Part shown: positions 17,773 to 25,202 of the stretch, piece by piece | Layout of the letters: every line of letters begins with the position of its first letter | How positions within the stretch are numbered: the first letter of the stretch is position 1 | From: Candidatus Zixiibacteriota bacterium | GTDB lineage: Bacteria; Zixibacteria; MSB-5A5; GN15; FEB-12 | Length of the DNA stretch: 64,000 bases | Reading direction: 5' to 3' | Assembly (NCBI GenBank): GCA_028289585.1 | Contig: JANQPI010000035.1 | Coordinates: 280,717-344,716, forward strand | Position numbers and translations under genes: made by a program | Notes under the pieces: generated by a model | The model's input: the letters and a program-made list of their open reading frames with translations, nothing else | The model's database searches: none | What the model was told of the DNA's origin: nothing

Positions 17773-18171
17773 ATGCAAGATCCAGACGAACTTAAACGCA
17801 AACTTGAGTCGATGGAGAAGAGTTCAGCAGAAGTATCTCATTCTCGGAGCGAACCCGTTGCAAGTACCAAGCTCGAACAATCGTCAACGAGTTCAGCAGA
17901 CAGGGGCGGCTCAAGAGTCTTAACCAATATTCTGCTTTCAGCAATTCTATTGACCCAAGGGCTGATCTTCTGGAAACTCTCGTTTCTCTTTCCTACGTAC
18001 GGAGATATTCGAGCGACGCGCGACATCGCTGATCACGACGTTCGAAGATCAGAGATTCTTGATCTAAGAGAGAGGTCTCTGCTAGTTTGGGTCGTCGATG
18101 GTAGTATTGACGTGGACAATGAAATCGACGCGAGAATCACCAATGAGCCTCTTGAGGTTGATGTTCAGTAA
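17773..18171 (+). CDS. Hypothetical single-pass membrane protein
   Basis: A 132-residue protein of unknown family. The first 45 residues are hydrophilic and Ser/Glu-rich. One membrane helix lies at about 50-70 (TNILLSAILLTQGLIFWKLS). The last 60 residues are charged, ending in LEVDVQ. GGGGAG precedes the ATG. The gene looks AT-richer than its neighbours and lies between yebC and the repeat cluster, so it may be a later arrival. No function can be assigned. Confidence 0.6.
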   Translation: MQDPDELKRKLESMEKSSAEVSHSRSEPVASTKLEQSSTSSADRGGSRVLTNILLSAILLTQGLIFWKLSFLFPTYGDIRATRDIADHDVRRSEILDLRERSLLVWVVDGSIDVDNEIDARITNEPLEVDVQ

Positions 18172-18211
18172 GCCTGATCAACACATCTTTTGGATTGTGT
18201 GCTTCGTGGGC

Positions 18212-18230
18212 GGCAGGCCCCCGGCCTGCC
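18212..18230. repeat. Perfect hairpin GGCAGGCC-CCC-GGCCTGCC
   Basis: An eight-base perfect stem with a three-base loop just after the orphan gene. No T-run follows. It sits at the left edge of the repeat cluster and is probably part of that composite element. Confidence 0.7.
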
Positions 18231-18246
18231 CCAAAGCCACAGGCAC

Positions 18247-18328
18247 CGTCATCCCGGCGAAAGCCGGGATCCAGTCTCTTGTCATATGAAGACACAAGAC
18301 CTGGATTCCGACTTTCGTCGGAATGACT
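18247..18328. repeat. REP-like composite repeat, copy 1
   Basis: Three hairpins in a row. The first is CGTC followed by ATCCCGGC-GAAA-GCCGGGAT and CCAGTCTC. The middle one pairs TCTTGT (18277-18282) with ACAAGA (18294-18299). The third is the inverse unit, ATTCCGAC-TTTC-GTCGGAAT then GAC. The core resembles the ATTCCC-N8-GGGAAT type of repeat (dRS3-like) seen in several bacteria. It ends 13 bases before the HAD gene start. Confidence 0.85.
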
Positions 18329-18341
18329 CGCTATCGTCGAG

Positions 18342-19163
18342 ATGACTCGTAGACGAGGGTCGGCGGCAGCCGAGGGCGACTGCCGCCCACGACTCCATGC
18401 CCTCCTCCTCGACCTCGACGGGACGCTCTATATTGGCAACTCGCTGATCCCCGGGGCGACTGACGCTATCGAGCAGCTGCGCAAGGCCAACATCCCGCTT
18501 CGCTTCACAACCAACACGACAACAAAGTCGAACGCGAGCCTGATCGCCAAACTACGAAACCTCGGCATCGACGCCGTTGACAGTGAACTCTTTGGCGCGG
18601 TGAGTGCGACAGTCGCGCACCTGCGATCACTCGATTCCCCGCCGGTGCGGTTGCTCCTTTCCGACGACCCCAAAGCTGACTTCACCGAATTCACGATTGA
18701 TGACAGTAACCCCGGTGCGATTGTCGTCGGTGACATGGCGAAAGCGTGGGACCAACCGCTCATGCAGAGCTGCTTCGAGCAGATGCAGAACGGTGCGCAC
18801 CTGATCGCGATGCACAAGGGTAAATACTGGCAGACCGAATCGGGATTGCGGGTTGATATTGGCGCATTCATCTCCGGACTTGAGTTCGTGACCGGGGTCG
18901 AGGCGACGGTGATCGGGAAACCCTCGAAGTCATTCTTCGACCTGGCGGTGGCGTCGCTTGGTATTCCATCAACGGAGGTCATGATGGTCGGCGACGACAT
19001 CGAATCTGACATCGGCGGTGCCCAACAAGCCGGGCTGACGGGTGTGCTGGTGCGGACCGGGAAGTACCGACCGGAGACCGAGCGCGACTCAGACGTCCTT
19101 CCTGACCACGTGATTGATTCGATTGCCGATCTGCCGAGTCTTTTCGAGCAGGGACTCGTGTAA
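18342..19163 (+). CDS. HAD-IIA family phosphatase (LHPP-like)
   Basis: A 273-residue haloacid-dehalogenase superfamily hydrolase of subfamily IIA. Motif I is LLLDLDGTLY with the nucleophilic aspartate. Motif II is RFTTNTTTKS, motif III is VIGKPSKSFF and motif IV is MVGDDIESDIGGAQ. It most resembles the NagD/LHPP group of small-molecule phosphatases; the substrate is unknown. Between ATG 18342 and motif I no other start exists, so about 16 N-terminal residues (TRRRGSAAAEGDCRPR) come from sequence next to the repeat. No ribosome-binding site is evident. It is bracketed by REP-like repeats on both sides. Confidence 0.88.
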   Translation: MTRRRGSAAAEGDCRPRLHALLLDLDGTLYIGNSLIPGATDAIEQLRKANIPLRFTTNTTTKSNASLIAKLRNLGIDAVDSELFGAVSATVAHLRSLDSPPVRLLLSDDPKADFTEFTIDDSNPGAIVVGDMAKAWDQPLMQSCFEQMQNGAHLIAMHKGKYWQTESGLRVDIGAFISGLEFVTGVEATVIGKPSKSFFDLAVASLGIPSTEVMMVGDDIESDIGGAQQAGLTGVLVRTGKYRPETERDSDVLPDHVIDSIADLPSLFEQGLV

Positions 19164-19208
19164 GCGCTCAACGGGCAGGTGAGGACACCTGCCGCGCACA
19201 AGGTACCT

Positions 19209-19280
19209 CGTCATCCCCGCGTCGGCGGGGATCCAGTCTCCCGTTCGAGGAACGGGATTCCGACTTTTGTCGAAATGACG
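19209..19280. repeat. REP-like composite repeat, copy 2
   Basis: Same architecture as copy 1: CGTC-ATCCCCGC-GTCG-GCGGGGAT-CCAGTCTC, a middle stem CCCGTTC/GAACGGG (19240-19246 with 19250-19256), and an inverse unit ATTCCGAC-TTTT-GTCGAAAT (one mismatch). The middle stem has a different sequence from copy 1 but remains paired. It follows the HAD gene by 45 bases. Confidence 0.85.
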
Positions 19281-19335
19281 TGCGTCCGAGTTGACTCGGC
19301 AGTCGAGGGCGACAGCAGGGCGCTGCGCAAAGTGG

Positions 19336-19355
19336 ATTCCCGCCTACGCGGGAAT
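19336..19355. repeat. REP-like single unit
   Basis: ATTCCCGC-CTAC-GCGGGAAT, a perfect eight-base stem, with TGG before and GACG after. It fits the ATTCCC-N8-GGGAAT pattern exactly and is in inverse orientation to the CGTCATCCC units. Confidence 0.85.
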
Positions 19356-19361
19356 GACGAG

Positions 19362-19397
19362 ATTGAGACTCGCTCTCACATTGAGACTCGCTCCCAC
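19362..19397. repeat. 18-bp tandem duplication
   Basis: ATTGAGACTCGCTCTCAC is followed immediately by ATTGAGACTCGCTCCCAC, two copies with one difference, within the repeat cluster upstream of ruvC. Confidence 0.8.
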
Positions 19398-19416
19398 CCC
19401 ACCCTAAAGGGTGGGG
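19397..19416. repeat. Hairpin CCCCACCC-TAAA-GGGTGGGG
   Basis: A perfect eight-base inverted repeat with a four-base loop, without a T-run. It lies between two REP-like units and belongs to the same cluster. Confidence 0.8.
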
Positions 19417-19430
19417 CACCCACGCGAGTC

Positions 19431-19462
19431 CGTCATCCCCGCGCAGGCGGGGATCCAGTCTC
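19431..19462. repeat. REP-like single unit, forward orientation
   Basis: Third direct copy of the CGTC-ATCCCCGC...GCGGGGAT-CCAGTCTC unit, with loop GCAG. It ends 59 bases before ruvC. The whole gap 19164-19521 holds only such repeats and no gene. Confidence 0.85.
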
Positions 19463-19521
19463 AAAATGCGTTGCGGCACCTTTCTAGTTGAGCCGCAACC
19501 TACCCGGGCCGATCTTCTGCC

Positions 19522-20010
19522 ATGCTTATCCTCGGACTTGACCCCGGACTCCAGTGCACCGGCTACGGGCTGATCGACGCTTCTGTCGAGCCAACTCGTA
19601 TCATCGAGGCGGGCGTTATCCGTTCCGATAGCAACGCCCCGATGGCGGCGCGTCTGTGTGAGCTGGCCGACGGACTCCGAGGTCTGCTGGCCCAGCACGA
19701 GGCTCAGGCTGTTGCTGTCGAGGAGCTCTACGCCCATTACGACCATCCGCGGACGGCGATCATTATGGGGCACGCCCGTGGGGTTTTATTGATGGCCGCC
19801 GGGAATGCAAAGGTGCCGGTGCATACCTATGCCGCAACACGGATCAAGAAGTCGCTGACCGGAAATGGTCGCGCGACCAAAGCGCAGATGCAACGCACCA
19901 TAGCTTCACGACTCGGCTTACCGACAGTACCGGAGCCGGCCGACGTCGCTGATGCACTCGCCATCGCGCTCTGTCACGCCGAAACAGCGGCACGGGGAGT
20001 CACCGTATGA
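19522..20010 (+). CDS. ruvC: Crossover junction endodeoxyribonuclease RuvC
   Basis: A 162-residue Holliday-junction resolvase. The acidic active site is visible as D7 in LGLDPGLQCTGYG, the glutamate in AVEELYAHYD, and the aspartates of ADVADALAIALCH near the C-terminus. It cuts four-way junctions together with RuvAB. Unusually for a first gene, its upstream region is the REP-like cluster. It overlaps ruvA by four bases (ATGA). Confidence 0.97.
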   Translation: MLILGLDPGLQCTGYGLIDASVEPTRIIEAGVIRSDSNAPMAARLCELADGLRGLLAQHEAQAVAVEELYAHYDHPRTAIIMGHARGVLLMAAGNAKVPVHTYAATRIKKSLTGNGRATKAQMQRTIASRLGLPTVPEPADVADALAIALCHAETAARGVTV

Positions 20011-20666
20011 TCTCTCGGCTCACCGGTCATCTTGAGGCATTAGAAGAGGACGTCGCGCTCGTTTCGGTCGGTGGTCTCGTTTACGAGGTGCTGTTACCGT
20101 CGGGGACTGCCCAGCGGTTAAGTGACACCGGTGCGGTGGGAGAGTCGATAACGTTTCAGACGATCTATTACATCGAAGCGGGGGATAGGAAGTCGGCCCA
20201 CTATCCTAAGCTGGTTGGGTTCACGACGGCTGTTGATCGGGAATTCTTCGCGCATCTGATCAACGTTTCGGGGATGGGGATTCGCAAGGCTCTCCGCGCC
20301 CTTGTGCTGCCGATTCGCGAAGTTGCGACAGCGATCGAAACCGAGGATTCATCTACCTTATCCAAGCTCCCCGGGGTAGGGGGGCGTTTGGCCGGGAAAA
20401 TGATTGCCGAGTTGCAGGGGAAAGTGACCAAGTTCGCGTTGTCGAAATCCGACGAGCCGCTGTCGATCAAGCGGAAGCCGGTCAAGCCGGTAGCCGCGAT
20501 CGCCGACGATGCGATTGACGTCCTCACCCAGCTGCAGTACCGTCGAGACGAAGCTGAGGAGATGGTTGCGCGCGTCCTGGCCGACAATCCCGACCTGACC
20601 AAAGTCGAGGATATCATCCAGACAATCTTCCGGTCTGCCGGCGCGCCCAAGACCTTAACATCATGA
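20007..20666 (+). CDS. ruvA: Holliday junction branch migration protein RuvA
   Basis: A 219-residue junction-binding subunit. It starts MISRLTGHLE, the usual OB-fold opening. The helix-hairpin-helix motifs are NVSGMGIRKALRAL and LSKLPGVGGRLAGKMIAELQGK. The C-terminal domain that contacts RuvB is ALTQLQY-like (VLTQLQYRRDEAEEMV). Translationally coupled to both ruvC and ruvB by four-base overlaps. Confidence 0.97.
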   Translation: MISRLTGHLEALEEDVALVSVGGLVYEVLLPSGTAQRLSDTGAVGESITFQTIYYIEAGDRKSAHYPKLVGFTTAVDREFFAHLINVSGMGIRKALRALVLPIREVATAIETEDSSTLSKLPGVGGRLAGKMIAELQGKVTKFALSKSDEPLSIKRKPVKPVAAIADDAIDVLTQLQYRRDEAEEMVARVLADNPDLTKVEDIIQTIFRSAGAPKTLTS

Positions 20667-21691
20667 CCCGCGAACGCATTATCGGCCCCGATCCGATCAC
20701 TCCCGAGGAAGACCTCGTCCAGTTCTCCCTTCGTCCGGACAGGCTTTTGGACTATGTGGGGCAGAGTGATCTAAAGGCGAAACTTGAAGTGTTACTTCAG
20801 GCCGCTCGAGGGCGTGGGGAGCCGTGTGAGCATATTCTCCTCTACGGTCCGCCCGGCCTCGGCAAAACGACGCTGGCACATATCATCGCCAACGAGATGG
20901 AGGCGCGGATCGTGACGACCTCCGGGCCCTCGCTCCAACGAGCCGGTGATCTGATGGGGATTCTGACCAATCTCAACGACGGCGACATCCTGTTCATCGA
21001 TGAGATTCACCGGCTGTCGTCGGTAATCGAAGAATTCATCTATCCGGCGATGGAGGACTTCAAGGTCGATTTCGTCGTCGACAAGGGAGCGTTCGCCAAG
21101 GTCATCAACATGCCGCTCAAGCGGTTCACGTTGGTCGGAGCGACGACCAGAGCGGGGATGCTCTCCGCACCACTGCGCGATCGCTTTGGGCTCTACTATC
21201 ATCTTGATTTCTATCCGGTTGCGGACCTGGCCGAGATCGTCCGGCGGTCGGCCGGACTGCTGGAGATCGGGGTTGAGCTTGAGGCGGCCACGATGATTGC
21301 CGAGCGTTCACGCGGGACCCCCCGGATTGCCAACCGCCTCCTGCGACGGGTCCGTGACTATGCTTCGGTTAAGGGAGACGGTAGCGTCACGCCGACCATT
21401 ACGTCGACCGCTCTGGAAGCGGAGGGAGTTGACTCGGCGGGGCTCGATGAGCTTGATCGCAAGCTGTTACGTATTATTATCGAGTTCTATAAGGGTGGCC
21501 CGGTGGGTGTTGAAGCACTCGGGGCGACTCTGAATGAGGAGGTCGACACCTTGGTCGACATGGTGGAACCGTATCTCCTCAAGACCGGTTTTCTGCAGCG
21601 GACGCGGCGGGGCCGTGTCGCCTCGGATAAGGCTGCACGGCATCTCGATCTCGCGCTGCCGCAGTCAGATCAGCAACAGTCACTGCTTTAG
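20663..21691 (+). CDS. ruvB: Holliday junction helicase RuvB
   Basis: A 342-residue AAA+ motor of branch migration. Walker A is GPPGLGKT at residues 62-69 and Walker B is ILFIDEIHRL. Sensor-type LVGATTRAGMLSAPLRDRFG and the arginine-bearing GTPRIANRLLRRVRDYA follow. The C-terminal winged helix ends in FLQRTRRGRVASDKAARHL. It is the last gene of the coupled ruvCAB unit. Confidence 0.98.
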   Translation: MTRERIIGPDPITPEEDLVQFSLRPDRLLDYVGQSDLKAKLEVLLQAARGRGEPCEHILLYGPPGLGKTTLAHIIANEMEARIVTTSGPSLQRAGDLMGILTNLNDGDILFIDEIHRLSSVIEEFIYPAMEDFKVDFVVDKGAFAKVINMPLKRFTLVGATTRAGMLSAPLRDRFGLYYHLDFYPVADLAEIVRRSAGLLEIGVELEAATMIAERSRGTPRIANRLLRRVRDYASVKGDGSVTPTITSTALEAEGVDSAGLDELDRKLLRIIIEFYKGGPVGVEALGATLNEEVDTLVDMVEPYLLKTGFLQRTRRGRVASDKAARHLDLALPQSDQQQSLL

Positions 21692-21712
21692 GAAGCAAGG
21701 AGTCGACAGCGA

Positions 21713-22081
21713 ATGTCGCATTACAAAGAACTGAAGAAGCTCAATATCATCGAGCACGAAAACGTCGCCACCGCCGTTGCCACGGCGCTCAACAACCCGA
21801 TTCTCTTCGGTTACGACCCGACCCCGGAGCAGCTAGAGGCGGTTGCGATGGCGGCCGAGAAAACCGCCAACCTCGACCGGGCCGGCTCATGGCGCGCTGC
21901 CGAGGCGTACGAAAAGTGGCATCGTCACGCGCCGCACCAATCCAAGATCCTCGTCGAGCCGGAGAAGGAAGTCACGGAACTCTGGCAGAAGACCGGTCTG
22001 ACCGGTATTCAGGCTCAGATCATCGAGCGCGCGGTGTCGAAGGTCGTCCATCAGGGTCACCACTTCCCACCCCACGAGTAG
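21713..22081 (+). CDS. Hypothetical soluble protein
   Basis: A 122-residue protein with no signal peptide or membrane segment and no family I recognise. The sequence looks largely helical: AVATALNNPILFGYDPTPEQL, then AAEAYEKWHRHAP, and an ending with repeated histidines (HQGHHFPPHE). AAGGAG stands about ten bases before the ATG. It is 21 bases after ruvB and may share its transcript. A short hairpin (GGCAC-GAA-GTGCC) covers its stop region. Confidence 0.7.
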   Translation: MSHYKELKKLNIIEHENVATAVATALNNPILFGYDPTPEQLEAVAMAAEKTANLDRAGSWRAAEAYEKWHRHAPHQSKILVEPEKEVTELWQKTGLTGIQAQIIERAVSKVVHQGHHFPPHE

Positions 22082-22167
22082 GCACGAAGTGCCCTTGTCG
22101 ATGACGCAATACGCGTTTCGCGTTAATCTACTCGCGTCGATCGCAAGCTGAGGAAGCGAGCAATTTC

Positions 22168-22362
22168 GTGTGGCGCTGGGTTACGCATACCGACGGTAAC
22201 AACCGCTTTGACAAGTGTTCGGGCTGCCATTTCCTGACCGCTGCTGACCAGTTACAGGCCTACGACGGTCGTTGTCGTGACTGTTTCGATAAGGACCGGT
22301 CGCGGCCATGGCGTCATGTCGAGACGGGGCACGGGGATCGCCGATTCGCTACGCCGGAATGA
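22168..22362 (+). CDS. Small zinc-ribbon-like protein
   Basis: A 64-residue protein beginning at GTG with AGGAAG upstream. Two CxxC pairs, KCSGC and RCRDC, lie 20 residues apart and would bind one zinc. The C-terminus is basic. Its stop overlaps the ATG of the formyltransferase-like gene (ATGA), which supports it as a real coupled gene despite its size. No precise family is recognised. It could be an accessory subunit or RNA/DNA-binding partner of the next protein. Confidence 0.6.
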   Translation: MWRWVTHTDGNNRFDKCSGCHFLTAADQLQAYDGRCRDCFDKDRSRPWRHVETGHGDRRFATPE

Positions 22363-22946
22363 AGATTCTCTGGCTGGGGTACGAAGACTCTCCACTCATC
22401 GATTTTCTGCACGACGATGGTCACGACGTCACCGCAACCTCTGAGAAAGTAACAGCCGCCTCGGTCGAGGATGAGTCGTTCGACTGGCTGATCTCCTACG
22501 GTTACCGACACATCCTCCGCTCGAAACTGCTTTCCCTCTTCGGTCCTCGGGCGATCAACCTGCACATCTCCTACCTGCCGTACAATCGCGGTGCCGATCC
22601 GAATCTGTGGAGCTGGGTCGATGACACACCGAAAGGCGTGACGATTCATCAGCTCGACGCCGGAATTGACACCGGTCCGATCTATGCGCAGCGCAAAGTC
22701 GATCTCCCCGAGACGGCAACATTGGCTAGTTCCTACGAGGCCTTACAGGATGCAATTCAGGTGCTCTTTCGTGACATTTGGCCGGATCTCTGTCAGGGGG
22801 AAATGAAGCCGATGACGCAACCGGCGGCCGGTACGTCGCATTTGGCCCGAGATAAAGAACCGCTCGTGCCGTTGCTCACCGACGGATGGCAGACGCCGGT
22901 GTCGGTACTGATCGAACACGGGCGTACCCAACGCGCACGCGGCTAA
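22359..22946 (+). CDS. Formyltransferase-fold protein
   Basis: A 195-residue single-domain member of the formyltransferase superfamily (Fmt/PurN/sugar N-formyltransferases). The active-site block is intact: INLHISYLPYNRGADPNLW gives the Asn and His, and LDAGIDTGPIYAQ gives the Asp. The C-terminal OB domain of methionyl-tRNA formyltransferase is absent. The start at 22359 (MKILWLGYEDSPLIDFL) is chosen because it begins the Rossmann strand and overlaps the zinc-ribbon gene; the longer frame from 22308 is not supported. Substrate unknown; a sugar or nucleotide-linked amine is possible. Confidence 0.82.
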   Translation: MKILWLGYEDSPLIDFLHDDGHDVTATSEKVTAASVEDESFDWLISYGYRHILRSKLLSLFGPRAINLHISYLPYNRGADPNLWSWVDDTPKGVTIHQLDAGIDTGPIYAQRKVDLPETATLASSYEALQDAIQVLFRDIWPDLCQGEMKPMTQPAAGTSHLARDKEPLVPLLTDGWQTPVSVLIEHGRTQRARG

Positions 22947-22965
22947 CAATCACTCGCAGACTGCT

Positions 22966-23997
22966 GTGGATATCTCCCTCTTTGACTATGACCTGCCCGA
23001 TCACCTGATCGCCCAGGAGCCATCAGCCGATCGATCAGATTCCCGCTTGATGGTTATCGATCGTAAGAACGAAACCATCGCCCATCGACAGTTCACCGAC
23101 ATCGGTGACTTTTTGCAGTCCGGTGACCTGTTGGTCGTGAACAACACACGCGTCTTCAAGGCTCGTCTCTTTGGGCAGCGGGCCAGCGGGGGACGTGTGG
23201 AGGTCTTTCTCCTCCGTCGTCAGAACGCCGAATCGTGGCGTGCCCTCATCCGTCCGGCCCGTCGCATCCACGATGGTGAAGAGCTTCAACTCGTGTCGGG
23301 AGAACGGCTGACGGTCCACACATCGCTCGGTGATGGTGCGTTTGTCATCTCCTGCCCGGACGCAACAATCGAAGACCTTGCTGAACAACACGGGCATGTT
23401 CCACTTCCGCAGTACATCGATCGTCCGGATTCGGAACGAGACGTCGAGCGGTATCAGACGATTTTTGCCCGCCCCGAGAAGTCGGGTGCCGTCGCCGCCC
23501 CAACGGCTGGCTTTCACTTCACGCGTGATCTCACCGAAGAGCTCCGGAAGCGAGGCATCAGCATTGCCGAAGTGACGCTCCACGTCGGCCCGGGAACCTG
23601 GAAGCCAATTACGGCAACGAACGTAGCGGACCACACGGTCGATCCGGAATATGCCGAGCTATCGGCAGCTACTGCTGCACGGATTCGCGAAGCCCGACAG
23701 GGTGGAGGACGAATTGTCGCTGTCGGAACGACCTCGGTCCGAACCCTTGAGGCGGCGGCGGTTGGTCGTGACGATTCACCCCTACCATTTACCGGTGATG
23801 TGGACCTGTACATTCAGCCGGGTCACATGTGGCGGTGGGTCGATGCCCTGGTGACGAACTTTCACCTCCCTCGCTCGTCGCTCCTTGTCCTCGTTTCCTC
23901 ATTCGCCTCCCGTGAATTGATCCTTCGTGCCTACACCGAGGCGGTAGCAGAGGGATATCGATTCTACTCTTACGGCGACGCGTCGTTGATCATCTAG
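22966..23997 (+). CDS. queA: S-adenosylmethionine:tRNA ribosyltransferase-isomerase
   Basis: A 343-residue enzyme that transfers the ribosyl part of SAM to 7-aminomethyl-deazaguanine in tRNA, making epoxyqueuosine. Diagnostic stretches are FDYDLPDHLIAQEPSADRSD, LLVVNNTRVFKARLFG, VPLPQYI, AAPTAGFHFT, HVGPGTWKPI and TNFHLPRSSLLVLVSSFA. The length is normal. The GTG start lacks a strong ribosome-binding site. queA close to ruvB is a widespread arrangement. Confidence 0.97.
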   Translation: MDISLFDYDLPDHLIAQEPSADRSDSRLMVIDRKNETIAHRQFTDIGDFLQSGDLLVVNNTRVFKARLFGQRASGGRVEVFLLRRQNAESWRALIRPARRIHDGEELQLVSGERLTVHTSLGDGAFVISCPDATIEDLAEQHGHVPLPQYIDRPDSERDVERYQTIFARPEKSGAVAAPTAGFHFTRDLTEELRKRGISIAEVTLHVGPGTWKPITATNVADHTVDPEYAELSAATAARIREARQGGGRIVAVGTTSVRTLEAAAVGRDDSPLPFTGDVDLYIQPGHMWRWVDALVTNFHLPRSSLLVLVSSFASRELILRAYTEAVAEGYRFYSYGDASLII

Positions 23998-24004
23998 TAA
24001 ACGC

Positions 24005-24033
24005 TTGCTCCCTGGGTAGGGCCGGTCTACCCT
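24005..24033 (+). promoter_or_regulatory. Possible internal promoter for ispD
   Basis: TTGCTC (24005-24010), 17 bases, then TACCCT (24028-24033), ending seven bases before the ispD ATG. No Shine-Dalgarno is present in the gap, so a leaderless transcript is conceivable. The -10 match is poor. GGGTAG/CTACCC can also form a six-base hairpin here. Confidence 0.25.
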
Positions 24034-24040
24034 GACCGCC

Positions 24041-24754
24041 ATGCAGGCGCACGCAATCATTGTTGCAGCCGGTCGTGCCGAACGATTTGGCGGTGACATG
24101 CCAAAACAATTTGTGATGATGAACGACCGGCCGATGCTGGCGTGGACAATCGATCGCTTCATCCGGGCAGCGTCAATCGGCGAAATCACCCTTGTTGTCC
24201 CGGAAGACTTTCGACGCTGGGTCGCGGATGAGATCGTTTCGCGTTATGCGATCGATTCAGTGGTCGCGATCGTTGCCGGTGGCCGCACGCGACAGGAATC
24301 GGTGCTCAATGGCTTAGAGCAGTTACCGACGTCGACCGACCTTGTTGCGATCCACGATGGCGCCCGACCATTGGTTGCGCCGAACGACATCGATCGCGTT
24401 GTAGAGGTCGCGTTGCGTCATCGTGCAGCAATCCTGTCAGCGCCGGTAACCGAAACGATCAAGCGAGTCGCCGACGGGCGGATCGTTGAGACAATCGATC
24501 GGTCGACCCTCGCTGCGGCACAGACTCCTCAAGCGTTTGAGTACGAGCTGATTCTTGAGGCACATCGAGGCGCTCCTCTGGACGCGCCGGCCACCGACGA
24601 TGCGCTACTGGTCGAGGCTCGGGGCGTTGATGTTTACGCGGTGATGGCAACGTCACCAAACCCAAAAGTGACGACTGCGAGTGATCTTTCGTTCGTCGCG
24701 ACCGCCCTGAAGGAGAGTGCGGATGTCCCGCCTGCGAATCGGCCACGGGTTTGA
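24041..24754 (+). CDS. ispD: 2-C-methyl-D-erythritol 4-phosphate cytidylyltransferase
   Basis: A 237-residue enzyme of the non-mevalonate isoprenoid pathway that joins CTP to MEP. It has AIIVAAGRAERFGGDMPKQF (nucleotide loop), VAGGRTRQESVLNGL, AIHDGARPLV and LAAAQTPQAFEYELI, and a C-terminal TTASDLSFV matching the usual ending. The frame overlaps ispF by 32 bases, so the two are coupled. No ribosome site precedes the ATG. Confidence 0.96.
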   Translation: MQAHAIIVAAGRAERFGGDMPKQFVMMNDRPMLAWTIDRFIRAASIGEITLVVPEDFRRWVADEIVSRYAIDSVVAIVAGGRTRQESVLNGLEQLPTSTDLVAIHDGARPLVAPNDIDRVVEVALRHRAAILSAPVTETIKRVADGRIVETIDRSTLAAAQTPQAFEYELILEAHRGAPLDAPATDDALLVEARGVDVYAVMATSPNPKVTTASDLSFVATALKESADVPPANRPRV

Positions 24755-25202
24755 TGTTCACGCCTTTGCATCAGATCGCCGACTGGTGATCGGTGGTGTT
24801 GTCATTCCTCATGATCAGGGACTCAGCGGACATTCTGATGCCGACGTCCTTGTGCACGCGATTGCCGACGCACTGTTAGGTGCGATCGGACTACCCGATA
24901 TCGGCCAGCAGTTTCCACCAACGGATCCCCAATACAAAGACATCGATTCGATGATCCTGCTTCGCCGCGTTGGTGGATTGGTAGCATCTTCACAGTATGA
25001 GATCGTCAATGTCGATGCGGTGATCATGGCTCAGGCGCCGCCGATGAATCCGCATATTCCGGATATGAAGAAGATTATTGCGGCATCACTTTCGTGTGAT
25101 GCTGATCAGATCAGCATCAAGGCAACGACGACTGAACGTCTTGGCTTTGTCGGCCGTGCCGAGGGAATAGCCGCCTCGGCAGTCTGCCTGGTAGACTGGT
25201 AA
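24723..25202 (+). CDS. ispF: 2-C-methyl-D-erythritol 2,4-cyclodiphosphate synthase
   Basis: A 159-residue MEP-pathway enzyme that cyclises CDP-ME 2-phosphate. The zinc ligands are in RIGHGFDVHAF (Asp and His) and GLSGHSDADVLVHAIADALLGAIG. DIGQQFPPTD and the final KATTTERLGFVGRAEGIAASAV complete the family pattern. ATG 24723 is preferred over GTG 24717 because AGGAG stands seven bases upstream. The next step enzyme ispE is not nearby. Confidence 0.96.
   Translation: MSRLRIGHGFDVHAFASDRRLVIGGVVIPHDQGLSGHSDADVLVHAIADALLGAIGLPDIGQQFPPTDPQYKDIDSMILLRRVGGLVASSQYEIVNVDAVIMAQAPPMNPHIPDMKKIIAASLSCDADQISIKATTTERLGFVGRAEGIAASAVCLVDW

Noticed and set aside
18247-19462. CRISPR-like repeat cluster
   Set aside because: The repeats alternate orientation, spacing is irregular and a gene lies between them; they are REP-like hairpins without cas genes.
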